From VYFG01 sp022827325 (GTDB lineage: Bacteria > Pseudomonadota > Gammaproteobacteria > Arenicellales > Poriferihabitantaceae), in contig JAJDTE010000174.1 of NCBI GenBank assembly GCA_022827325.1, positions 1 through 32,284 on the forward strand: 32,284 bases of DNA, read 5' to 3'. The notes beneath the pieces are model-generated. The model saw only the letters and a list, made by a program, of their open reading frames with translations, had not been told where the DNA came from and searched no databases. Each line of letters begins with the position of its first letter. The first letter of the stretch is position 1. Positions 8,891 through 15,505 of this stretch are shown here, one piece after another. Position numbers and translations under genes: made by a program.

Positions 8891-9123
8891 CATTTGCCTT
8901 CCGGACGAACTACCAAGAAACCCTTACTAGTTGACTCGGCGTCCAATTCCTTGCTGGAGAAGACATTGCGCAGATGCATCACTATGTTTTGAGGTGTGGA
9001 TTGAAACACCTCCGACATTTGACGCTGTGTCAGCCAGACCGTTTTCTCTTCGAAGCGCACGTCCACACGCGCCTTACCTTCCCCGGACTCGTAGACGATG
9101 ACTTCGCCCCCAGGTGATTTCAC
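8890..9123 (-). pseudogene. Truncated rhuM-family gene (N-terminal part only)
   Basis: The 77-residue frame matches the N-terminus of RhuM-type proteins: an acidic start, then VRFEEKTVWLTQRQMSEVFQ, NIVMHLRNVF, SSKELDAEST. This is a predicted DNA-binding segment of the family, whose members usually exceed 300 residues. Here the frame stops right after RPEGK, where the degenerate CRISPR repeat begins, so nearly all of the protein is missing. RhuM genes are often embedded in type I restriction operons. The GTG start overlaps the stop of the upstream hsdS remnant (GTGA), which preserves the original operon arrangement. It is unlikely to be functional. Confidence 0.75.
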
Positions 9124-9230
9124 GCCACGACCTCCACCGCCTTCTCCGCATCTCGAGGGCAGATTTCACCAATCATGAGCTTTGGAAGGAGAAGATCACC
9201 AGTCCGGGTTAGAGTTCGAGACTCCAAGTC
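9120..9230 (-). pseudogene. 3' remnant of hsdS (type I restriction specificity subunit)
   Basis: On the minus strand, codons ending at the TGA at 9120-9122 read ESRTLTRTGDLLLPKLM then IGEICPRDAEKAVEVVA. This is the conserved C-terminal tail of HsdS, in which the family shows E-x-R-T-L...L-L-P-K-L...G-E-I-x-x-x-D-A-E. The frame is open only to 9278, and no target recognition domain is visible upstream, so only about the last 37 codons survive. The stop overlaps the GTG of the rhuM remnant by four bases, as in an intact hsdS-rhuM operon. It is non-functional. Confidence 0.75.
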
Positions 9231-9447
9231 ATTCTTGAACGTGTGCTCTACCAGTGGGGTAAATTTCTGACCAAGTATTTATTAGCGGCGGTCAAGCGGG
9301 TTCCTTATTCGATACGTGGATATTTCAAGCCTTTCCCATGGCAGCGTCAGGGTCTGATTGAGCATTCCGTTATCGGAATGCGAGAACCGAAAGCGAGTGG
9401 CCTCAAATCAGGGAGTTTTGAACGTATCAGGGTCCGGTATGTAAGGG
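9231..9447. other. Unassigned segment with a perfect inverted repeat
   Basis: No gene is recognised between the hsdS remnant and rsmJ. A perfect 8-bp inverted repeat with a 4-base loop (GCATTCCG-TTAT-CGGAATGC) lies at 9362-9381. It lacks a T-run in either direction, so a simple terminator is not supported. The 73-codon plus-strand frame at 9243-9461 runs into the rsmJ coding region and resembles nothing known to me. Confidence 0.5.
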
Positions 9448-10221
9448 CTAACTCCGGCTGATTGCAGGAACGGGCGGGTAGATGTCGAACCGCACCAGCT
9501 TGCCCCTGGTTTCCCCCGATTTTCCGGGCAGCAGCGGCTCGGCATGGCGGGGTCTTTTCACCACGACACGCCGAACTGCCCGGCACCTTGCCACTTCGAG
9601 CATCCGGCGGTCCCGATCCGGACAGTACGGTATGATTTCCTGCAGGAGCCGGATTCCTTTCCTTGGCAGTGCGCTTCCCGGGCGCGGCGGGTATATCGGA
9701 TCCAGGTATACCACATCTATCCCGTGGTCCGTGTTCCCGAGCCATTCAATCGTGTCGGCACGCACCAGGTTGAGGCGGGAGGCGAGTTCGGTATCGCCAC
9801 AATGCAACAGACCGTCCGCAAGGAGTGCGTGGAGCAGGGGGTGTTCCTCCACGGCGGTAACCCGGTGACCCGCGGCAGCCAGGTGGGCGGCATCCACACC
9901 AAGCCCGGCGGTGCCGTCGACGATTTCACGGCACCCGGACCCGATGGCGCGAAGCAGCGGGTCCCTTCCCCTGGAGTGCCGGCGGGATGACAGGTTGACC
10001 TGGAGCGGCCTGGCGGCGGAATCCATGCAATATCTGAGTTCCAGCCGTCCGGCCCCGTTATAGCCGACCAGGTACCTTGCATCATGCCGGCTTCCGGGGG
10101 TGACCAATGGCGCATTCAGGGTCTCGGCCAATCGCATTTCCCTGGGACAGGATTCGCTGTCGGGGTACCGGGAATCCGGCGGACAGGCGGAAACCAGAAC
10201 GGCGAATTGCGGGGCGATCAT
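9448..10221 (-). CDS. rsmJ: 16S rRNA (guanine-1516-N2)-methyltransferase RsmJ
   Basis: RsmJ methylates N2 of G1516 in 16S rRNA using SAM. The 257-residue protein shows SAM motif I EIVDGTAGLGVDAAHLAAAG with acidic VTAVEEHP, the catalytic-type motif VVYLDPIYPPR, and the late motif VVVKRPRHAEPL, all typical of the YhiQ/RsmJ family (E. coli about 250 residues). The frame is open further upstream, but the ATG at 10219-10221 (MIAPQFAVLVSA) gives the expected length, and upstream residues look non-coding. It is transcribed divergently from fabI across about 77 bases. RsmJ is characteristic of Gammaproteobacteria, which supports the taxonomic reading. Confidence 0.9.
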   Translation of the reverse strand: MIAPQFAVLVSACPPDSRYPDSESCPREMRLAETLNAPLVTPGSRHDARYLVGYNGAGRLELRYCMDSAARPLQVNLSSRRHSRGRDPLLRAIGSGCREIVDGTAGLGVDAAHLAAAGHRVTAVEEHPLLHALLADGLLHCGDTELASRLNLVRADTIEWLGNTDHGIDVVYLDPIYPPRPGSALPRKGIRLLQEIIPYCPDRDRRMLEVARCRAVRRVVVKRPRHAEPLLPGKSGETRGKLVRFDIYPPVPAISRS

Positions 10222-10250
10222 CCGGTGGCGCGATCCGGGAAAGGGACGGC

Positions 10251-10256
10251 TATAAT
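10251..10256 (+). promoter_or_regulatory. -10 element of the probable fabI promoter
   Basis: A perfect TATAAT lies 43 bases before the fabI start, in the rsmJ-fabI divergent region. No good -35 is seen (TGGCGC at 10226-10231 is the nearest, with a 19-base spacer), so confidence is moderate. Confidence 0.5.
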
Positions 10257-10298
10257 ACCGTGCCACGACCGGACACCACATTCATTTCTGGAGGTTTC

Positions 10299-11102
10299 AT
10301 GGGTTTTCTGACCGGCAAGCGCGCCCTGATCGCAGGGATCGCCAGTACCCGTTCCATCGCATGGGGCATCGCCCAGGCCATGCACCGGGAAGGCGCCGAG
10401 CTGGCATTCAGCTATCCGAACGACAAGCTGAAGGGGCGGGTGGAAAAATGTGCCGGGGAACTCGGCTCCGAGATCGTCCTGCCCTGCGATGTGGCCAGCG
10501 ATGAAGAGATCGGCAGCCTGTTCTCAACGCTCGGGGAGCGCTGGGACGGGCTCGACATACTGGTGCATTCCGTCGCATTCGCGCCGGCTGGAGAACTGGA
10601 GGGACTGTATCTCGACGCGGTGACCCGGGATGGTTTCAGGGTGGCTCATGAGATCAGTTCATACAGTTTCGCGGCCATGGGGAAGGCGGCGGCGGCGCTG
10701 ATGGACGGGCGCAACGGCGCCATGGTCACCCTGACCTATATCGGCTCGATGCGCTCCATGCCGGGGTACAACGTGATGGGCCTCGCCAAGGCCAGCCTGG
10801 AGGCCAATGTCCGGTACATGGCCCAGTCCCTGGGCGGCAGGGGCATTCGGGTCAACGGCATTTCCTCGGGGCCGATCCGGACCCTGGCGGCCTCCGGGAT
10901 CAAGAACTTCAGGACGATGCTTGGGCATTTCGAGCACGTGTCTCCGCTCGGCAGGGCAGTGACCATCGAGGAAGTGGGCAATGTCGCCGCGTTCCTGTGC
11001 TCGGACCTAGCGTCCGGCATCACCGGCGAGATCACCTACGTGGATGGCGGTTTCAACACCGTGGGAATCAGCGATTATTTCGTGTCCGACGCCGGGGAAT
11101 AG
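10299..11102 (+). CDS. fabI: Enoyl-[acyl-carrier-protein] reductase (NADH), FabI
   Basis: FabI catalyses the last reduction of fatty-acid elongation, enoyl-ACP to acyl-ACP, in the cytoplasm. The 267-residue protein has the FabI-type nucleotide site LIAGIASTRSIAWGIAQAM, the substrate region HSVAFAP, and the catalytic pair Y157 and K164 in GYNVMGLAK, with TYIGS before it. E. coli FabI is 262 residues with Y156 and K163. The C-terminus ends GGFNTVGISDYF. The start is chosen at 10299 because GGAG lies seven bases upstream and the FabI homology begins there; the longer frame from 10107 would overlap rsmJ. The gene stands alone, with the Rieske oxygenase about 115 bases downstream. Confidence 0.94.
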   Translation: MGFLTGKRALIAGIASTRSIAWGIAQAMHREGAELAFSYPNDKLKGRVEKCAGELGSEIVLPCDVASDEEIGSLFSTLGERWDGLDILVHSVAFAPAGELEGLYLDAVTRDGFRVAHEISSYSFAAMGKAAAALMDGRNGAMVTLTYIGSMRSMPGYNVMGLAKASLEANVRYMAQSLGGRGIRVNGISSGPIRTLAASGIKNFRTMLGHFEHVSPLGRAVTIEEVGNVAAFLCSDLASGITGEITYVDGGFNTVGISDYFVSDAGE

Positions 11103-11216
11103 TGTTCACTGTCACGGATCATGACCGGCCAAATTTCACGCGCCCATGTCAGTGACTGATCGATGGGGGCGGTCCGGACCCGGACTGCCTGATGCTTACG
11201 TAACTAAGGTGAAAAC

Positions 11217-12350
11217 ATGAACAAATCGGTCGAGCGGATCAACCTTCTCAAGCCGGCGGAGCGTCCGTTTTCGGAAGACCCCACGATTTCCTTCACGATT
11301 CCGGCATACTGGTACTTCGATCCGGACATCTATGACCGGGAGAAATACCGCGTCTTCTACCGAAGCTGGCATTATGCCTGCCATGCCAGTCAGTTGACCG
11401 AAAAAGGAAACTATTTCACCACCCGCATTCACGATCAGAACATTTTCGTGATCAGGGGCGATGACGGTGAACTGCGGGGCTTCCATAACGTCTGCCAGCA
11501 TCGCGGCCATGAACTGGTCCGGGGAACCGGCAGCACACGCCTCATCGTCTGTCCCTACCATGCGTGGTCCTACAGGACGGACGGCACCCTGGCCAACGCG
11601 CGCAACACCGGGACCAGCCCGGAATTCAGAGCTTGTGACTTCTCGCTCAAGCCGGTCCGGGTAGAGGTGTTCCTGGGCATGGTCTTCGTCAATTGCGACC
11701 CCGATGCCGAGCCCTTTGGCGAGATGATGGACGGACTCGAGGAGGAGATACTCAGCTATGTTCCCGATGCCGGATCGCTGGTCTACTCGGAACGGAGGCA
11801 ATACTCCGTAGCCAGCAACTGGAAGGTGATCATGGACAACTTTCTCGAGTGCTATCACTGCCATGTGGCCCACCGCGACTTTGTGGACCTGGTCAACATG
11901 GATGCCTACTCGACGCAGACCCACCGCTGGTGGTCCAGCCATTGTTCCCGCGGTTCGGTCAACGCGGACAGCTCGGCCTACAGGGTAAGTTCCGACGTCG
12001 ACTTCAGCTATGCGGCCTGGTTCATATGGCCCAATATCACGCTCTGGGCGATGCCCGGGGAACCCAACCTGTCGGTGCTGCAGATGAATCCCGACGGGGT
12101 GGAGCAGACGCTGGAATTCCTGGACGTGTTCACCACTTCGCCGGAATTGAGCAACGAGATGCGGGACGCCTGCCGCTACCTGGATGACGTGCTGCAACCC
12201 GAGGACATCGGGCTTTGCGAAAGCGTCCAGCGGGGGCTGAAGTCCATCGGCTACAACCAGGGCCGCTTCATCGTGGATGACGGTCGCTCGGAACTGAGCG
12301 AGCATGGCGTGCACCACTTCCAGCAACTGGTGCGCGAGGCGCTTTCCTGA
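11217..12350 (+). CDS. CntA/YeaW-type Rieske oxygenase (carnitine or related betaine monooxygenase)
   Basis: This is the oxygenase component of a two-component Rieske non-haem iron system, 377 residues. The [2Fe-2S] ligands are C93 and H95 in CQHRGHEL and C112 and H115 in CPYHAW. The mononuclear iron site uses H214 and H219 in LECYHCHVAH plus D330 in PEDIGLCESVQRGLKS. The bridging residue is E211, where most Rieske oxygenases have Asp; Glu there is a feature of carnitine monooxygenase CntA. The C-terminal SEHGVHHFQQLV also resembles CntA as I recall it. CntA splits carnitine to trimethylamine and malic semialdehyde; substrate here is not proven. AAGGT at 11206-11210 is a good RBS. No CntB-type reductase is present in the window, so electrons must come from a partner encoded elsewhere. 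Confidence 0.85.
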   Translation: MNKSVERINLLKPAERPFSEDPTISFTIPAYWYFDPDIYDREKYRVFYRSWHYACHASQLTEKGNYFTTRIHDQNIFVIRGDDGELRGFHNVCQHRGHELVRGTGSTRLIVCPYHAWSYRTDGTLANARNTGTSPEFRACDFSLKPVRVEVFLGMVFVNCDPDAEPFGEMMDGLEEEILSYVPDAGSLVYSERRQYSVASNWKVIMDNFLECYHCHVAHRDFVDLVNMDAYSTQTHRWWSSHCSRGSVNADSSAYRVSSDVDFSYAAWFIWPNITLWAMPGEPNLSVLQMNPDGVEQTLEFLDVFTTSPELSNEMRDACRYLDDVLQPEDIGLCESVQRGLKSIGYNQGRFIVDDGRSELSEHGVHHFQQLVREALS

Positions 12351-12397
12351 CCCGTTCAGCGAACAGCGGGCGAGCCGGGGCGTTTACTGCCTCTCAG

Positions 12398-13522
12398 TCA
12401 CAACTCATCCACGATCCGGTATATCGCCTCGACGTTGGTGGCGCCCAGATGCCTCGACCGCTCCGGTGACCAGCCCTGGAGCGCATTGGGCGTACCCTGG
12501 GTGTCCTTGAAGGGCATCTCGTGGGTCATGGTCAGGGCACCGAACGTTTCCGCGATGTAATTGGAGAAATAGGACAGGTTGGCTTTCCCCGGGGGCGTGC
12601 TGGGATAGCCGTATTCGGTCTGGAAATCCGGGTTGATCAGACTGAGCTCCCGTTTGTAGGTGTCCAGCAGCCGCTGGCGCCGGCCGTCCCAGGAGGGCAC
12701 TCCCTCGGCCGACGCGATGAAGTTGCAGGCAAGGATTTCGTCCCCGTGCACGTCGATCCCGAGATCCACGCCCGTATCCTCCATCATGCGCCGCACGTGC
12801 AGCACCTCCGGGCTTCTCCGGTCGTCGGGTTCATGCCAGCAGCGGTTCAGGTTCGCACCGGCCGCATTGGTGCGAAGATGGCCAAGCGAGGATCCGTCCG
12901 GATTCATGTTCGGAACGACATAGAACGTTACCCGGTTCAGCAGTTCCCGGGAAACGGCATCGTTGCTGTCAAGAAGCCGGCTGATGAACCCTTCCATCCA
13001 CCATGACGCCATGGTTTCGCCGGGATGCTGCCGGGCGATGGCCCAGCAGATTTTCCGGTTCGTTTCCGCGTTTCCGATCCGGATGACATCCAGATCCCTT
13101 TCCTGCACCGTGGTGCCGGCATGCAGGACTGCCGCACGGGGAGAGGTTTGCGCCACTGCGACCAGGCCGGCGAGTTTTTCCAGGGAATACGGCGCGAAAT
13201 AGGCATAGTGAACCGAGTCGTAGCCCGGCTGGTGCCGGATGCAGAGTTCGCCGTCCTCGTAACTGGTGTCGACGCGGAACCAGAATTCCCGATCATAGGA
13301 AGCCACGGCCCGGTAGCCTTTCCAGCCGTCCGGATAACTGCATTCGCCGGCGTTGACGATACGCAGCAGGCATTGGCGGTGTGCGACCCCGGTCAGGCGG
13401 AAGTAGAACCATTGCAGGAAACCGGATTCCCGGTCCCTGCGGATTTCCAGCCGGATGTTGTCGGCTTCACTGCAATCGATTGGCCGGATATTGCCGCCTT
13501 CGAAGTTGCTCGATACATGCAT
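12398..13522 (-). CDS. M14-family zinc carboxypeptidase (cytosolic carboxypeptidase-like)
   Basis: This zinc metallopeptidase probably removes C-terminal residues from peptides or proteins; the substrate is unknown. The 374-residue protein starts MHVSSNFEGGNIRPI, as in bacterial homologues of cytosolic carboxypeptidases. An N-terminal beta domain (FLQWFYFRLTGV) precedes the catalytic domain. Zinc ligands are H166 and E169 in RQHPGETMAS and H259 in IDVHGDE; substrate binding NMNPDGS and NLNRCW; the catalytic Glu is E335 in THEMPF. No signal peptide is seen, so it is cytoplasmic. The frame extends to 13627, but the extra 35 residues look non-coding and would run into the promoter region of the divergent methyltransferase. 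It ends 47 bases from the Rieske gene, convergent with it. Confidence 0.88.
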   Translation of the reverse strand: MHVSSNFEGGNIRPIDCSEADNIRLEIRRDRESGFLQWFYFRLTGVAHRQCLLRIVNAGECSYPDGWKGYRAVASYDREFWFRVDTSYEDGELCIRHQPGYDSVHYAYFAPYSLEKLAGLVAVAQTSPRAAVLHAGTTVQERDLDVIRIGNAETNRKICWAIARQHPGETMASWWMEGFISRLLDSNDAVSRELLNRVTFYVVPNMNPDGSSLGHLRTNAAGANLNRCWHEPDDRRSPEVLHVRRMMEDTGVDLGIDVHGDEILACNFIASAEGVPSWDGRRQRLLDTYKRELSLINPDFQTEYGYPSTPPGKANLSYFSNYIAETFGALTMTHEMPFKDTQGTPNALQGWSPERSRHLGATNVEAIYRIVDEL

Positions 13523-13622
13523 GTCTGAAGTACTGACCGTTTTTTCCGGAGCATAGCACTCCCCGGGTCCCGGGAAGGACGGTTGTTTGCATTCCCGTTG
13601 CGGACCGTGATCGTTCACGCAG

Positions 13623-13628
13623 TACAAT
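13623..13628 (+). promoter_or_regulatory. Candidate -10 for the methyltransferase gene
   Basis: TACAAT lies 26 bases before the ATG at 13654, with TTGCGG 19 bases upstream as a possible -35. It is a moderate match in a divergent intergenic region. Confidence 0.35.
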
Positions 13629-13653
13629 CCGCGGATGATAGAAACAGGTATCC

Positions 13654-14436
13654 ATGGTCATGATCGAAAAAATCCACTACAGCCCTGACATGCTGAATCG
13701 CAGTTATTCCTCGCCGGAAATTGAAAACCAGCGGCGGGTTACGATGGCGCAGCTGTCGGTCCAGGCGGGTGAAGACGTGCTGGACATCGGCTGCGGGTCG
13801 GGCTTCCTGACCCTGGAGCTGGCCAGGGCGGTAGGCGAGAGCGGGTCGGTGAATGCACTGGACATCTCCCCGGAAATGGTGGACGCGGCCCTGGAACGTT
13901 GCCGGGGGATGCCCCAGGTCTCCGCCAGCCAGGGGGATGTAACCGAACTGCAGGAAACCCCGGGGAGCTACGATGCGGTAACCTGCACCCAGGTGCTGCT
14001 GTATGTAGCGGACGTGGAAAATGCGCTTGCCCGGATGGCCCGTGCGCTGCGTCCGGGTGGCCGGCTCGCGGTCCTGGAAACGGACTGGCGCGGCGTGGTC
14101 ATGAACAGCGGTCATCCGGAACTGACGGACGCCGTCTACCGGGCCTGGGACGGTGCGGTGCCGAGTCCGAACCTGCCCGTCCGGCTGCGGCGTCTGATGC
14201 GTGCGGCGGGCCTTCAGGATATCCGGGTGACGGCCATACCGCTTCTGAACACGGAATATGGCCCGGAGCAGTTCTCCGTCAGTACGATTGACTGGATGGG
14301 CAGCAACGCGGTCCGGCGCGGGGCCGTATCCCCGGAGGAATCCAGGATGTGGCAGGATGACCTGGAACGCCTGGGCCGGGAAGGGGACTACCTCTTCTGC
14401 GTCAACCGGTTCCTGTTCATCGGGACCAGGCCCTGA
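13654..14436 (+). CDS. Class I SAM-dependent methyltransferase
   Basis: The 260-residue protein has motif I VLDIGCGSGFLTLELA, the acidic motif II VNALDISPEMVDAALER, motif IV YDAVTCTQVLLYVAD and a GGRLAVLETDW strand, as in the UbiE/Methyltransf_11 group. Met or other small molecules could be the acceptor; nothing in the sequence fixes the substrate. The C-terminal third (WMGSNAVRRGAVSPEE) may form the acceptor site. A second Met two codons on (MVMIEK) is an alternative start, and AGG lies near 13646. It is divergent from the carboxypeptidase, followed 56 bases later by bolA on the same strand. Confidence 0.85.
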   Translation: MVMIEKIHYSPDMLNRSYSSPEIENQRRVTMAQLSVQAGEDVLDIGCGSGFLTLELARAVGESGSVNALDISPEMVDAALERCRGMPQVSASQGDVTELQETPGSYDAVTCTQVLLYVADVENALARMARALRPGGRLAVLETDWRGVVMNSGHPELTDAVYRAWDGAVPSPNLPVRLRRLMRAAGLQDIRVTAIPLLNTEYGPEQFSVSTIDWMGSNAVRRGAVSPEESRMWQDDLERLGREGDYLFCVNRFLFIGTRP

Positions 14437-14457
14437 GGCAGACCGGAACATGCGGTC

Positions 14458-14486
14458 TTGACAGAAGCCGTCCGAATCCGCACATT
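14458..14486 (+). promoter_or_regulatory. Candidate promoter of bolA (TTGACA, 17 bp, CACATT)
   Basis: A perfect -35 TTGACA at 14458-14463 is followed after exactly 17 bases by a weak -10, CACATT. If used, transcription would start at or next to the bolA ATG at 14493, giving a leaderless or near-leaderless message. No Shine-Dalgarno is present in front of bolA, in keeping with this. Confidence 0.35.
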
Positions 14487-14492
14487 GGTCCC

Positions 14493-14807
14493 ATGAGTCT
14501 CCATTCTTCCATTGAAGCCAAGCTGCTGGCGCTGGACCCGGTCCACCTGGAAGTGGTCAATGAAAGCCATATGCACAGCGTGCCGGCGAATTCCGAGACC
14601 CATTTCAGGGTGACCGTGGTGTCGGAAAGGTTTGACGGCCAGCCGCTGGTGGCGCGTCACAGGGTGGTCAATGGCATGCTCGAGGAGGAACTGGCAGCCG
14701 GCGTCCATGCCCTGGCGCTTCATACGCGGACCCCGGACGAGTGGTTCGCGCAGGGCGGTGCGGTGCCGGAGTCCCCCCCCTGCCTTGGCGGTTCAAAGAC
14801 GACCTGA
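14493..14807 (+). CDS. bolA: BolA family protein
   Basis: BolA proteins pair with monothiol glutaredoxins in iron-sulfur trafficking and, in E. coli, also affect morphology and stress gene expression. The 104-residue protein matches E. coli BolA along its length: LEVVNESHMHSVPANSETHF, RHRVVNGMLEEEL, VHALALHTRTPDEW and the tail SPPCLGGS. A run of eight C near 14773-14780 encodes part of the tail, and the frame stays intact through it. The gene lies upstream of hsp20, but the sigma32-like promoter between them indicates separate control of hsp20. Confidence 0.92.
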   Translation: MSLHSSIEAKLLALDPVHLEVVNESHMHSVPANSETHFRVTVVSERFDGQPLVARHRVVNGMLEEELAAGVHALALHTRTPDEWFAQGGAVPESPPCLGGSKTT

Positions 14808-14827
14808 CAGCGGTCTTTCCCGTCCCA

Positions 14828-14855
14828 CTTGAAATCCGGCCGGGAACCCGCATGT
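14828..14855 (+). promoter_or_regulatory. Sigma32-type heat-shock promoter of hsp20
   Basis: A perfect CTTGAAA at 14828-14834 is followed after 13 bases by CCGCATGT at 14848-14855, one base off the sigma32 -10 CCCCATNT outside the free position. The expected start lies near 14862, about 80 bases before the hsp20 start. Confidence 0.75.
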
Positions 14856-14861
14856 TTCCGG

Positions 14862-14944
14862 CGTGGCGGGAAGTCTCCCGAAGATTCCCGGACCACAGGA
14901 TGTTTCAAGTGTTTAACCATATTGCTTCACAGGAGAATATGATC
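14862..14944 (+). promoter_or_regulatory. Probable ROSE-type RNA thermometer in the hsp20 5' leader
   Basis: The leader can form an early hairpin (CGGGA-AGTC-TCCCG near 14867-14880). Its last hairpin has CATATT (14918-14923) pairing perfectly with AATATG (14936-14941), enclosing TTGCT and the Shine-Dalgarno AGGAG (14931-14935) with a 4-base loop. A TTGCT opposite AGGA, with a bulged G, next to the start codon is the hallmark of ROSE elements in front of ibpA-type genes. Translation would be blocked at low temperature and released by heat. Confidence 0.6.
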
Positions 14945-15412
14945 ATGACTACGATCGACCTTACCCCCCTTTATCGCAGCACCATCGGCTTCGACCGGTT
15001 CGGTTCCCTGCTGAACGCCGCCCTTGGCGCGGAAAAGCCCGCTTCCGGCGGATATCCGCCCTACAACATCGAAGTGGTCGGCGAAAACCAGTACGCCATC
15101 ACCCTGGCGGTTGCCGGCTTCACCCGCGATGACATCGACATCCAGGTGGAACACGGTGTGCTGACCATCCGCGGCAAGCAGGATTCCGACGGTAGGGAGC
15201 ACAACTACCTGCACCAGGGAATCGCCAATCGGGCGTTCGAACGCAAGTTCACCCTGGCGGATCATGTGGAAGTCACCGGTGCGGAACTGTCCAACGGCCT
15301 TCTGAAGCTCAGTCTGGTGAAGGAAGTGCCCGAGGCCATGAAGCCCCGAAAAATCGAGATCGGCGGTGATTCCGACACCGTGCTGGAGCACAAGTCCGGA
15401 AAAGCGGCCTGA
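14945..15412 (+). CDS. Small heat-shock protein, Hsp20/IbpA family
   Basis: This ATP-independent holdase binds unfolding proteins and keeps them refoldable by DnaK and ClpB. The 155-residue protein begins MTTIDLTPLYRSTIGFDRFG, as in IbpA, and contains the alpha-crystallin domain from about residue 37 (YNIEVVGENQYAITLAVAGF) through GVLTIRGKQ and FERKFTLADHVEV to ANLxNGLLKL-type ELSNGLLKLSLVKEVPE. The start at 14945 is preferred because it is nine bases from AGGAG; an in-frame ATG at 14939 is only three bases from it. A sigma32-like promoter and probable RNA thermometer precede it and a strong terminator follows, so it is a single-gene heat-shock unit. Confidence 0.93.
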   Translation: MTTIDLTPLYRSTIGFDRFGSLLNAALGAEKPASGGYPPYNIEVVGENQYAITLAVAGFTRDDIDIQVEHGVLTIRGKQDSDGREHNYLHQGIANRAFERKFTLADHVEVTGAELSNGLLKLSLVKEVPEAMKPRKIEIGGDSDTVLEHKSGKAA

Positions 15413-15438
15413 CCCGGTCCGCCGGGTTGATCAAGGGA

Positions 15439-15467
15439 GGGTGGTGACGTTGTCACCGCCCTTTTTT
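15439..15467 (+). terminator. Rho-independent terminator after hsp20
   Basis: GGGTGGTGAC pairs with GTCACCGCCC (one G-T pair) across a 3-base loop and is followed by six T. It lies 27 bases after the hsp20 stop and before nnr. Confidence 0.9.
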
Positions 15468-15505
15468 CGTTTCTGCACGCGGGAAAGACGGTATAAGATC
15501 CGCTC

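Noticed and set aside
8558..8893. Small frames across the CRISPR repeats on both strands
   Set aside because: They contain the repeated peptide produced by translating the repeat itself, and are not genes.
9207..9226. Sequence resembling a tRNA T-arm (gagttcgagactc)
   Set aside because: There is no cloverleaf around it and it lies within the hsdS tail codons.
9243..9461. 73-codon plus-strand frame next to rsmJ
   Set aside because: It overlaps the rsmJ end and has no family resemblance or RBS.
11196..12326. 376-codon minus-strand frame opposite the Rieske oxygenase
   Set aside because: The Rieske and iron ligands on the plus strand are unambiguous; the antisense frame is a shadow.
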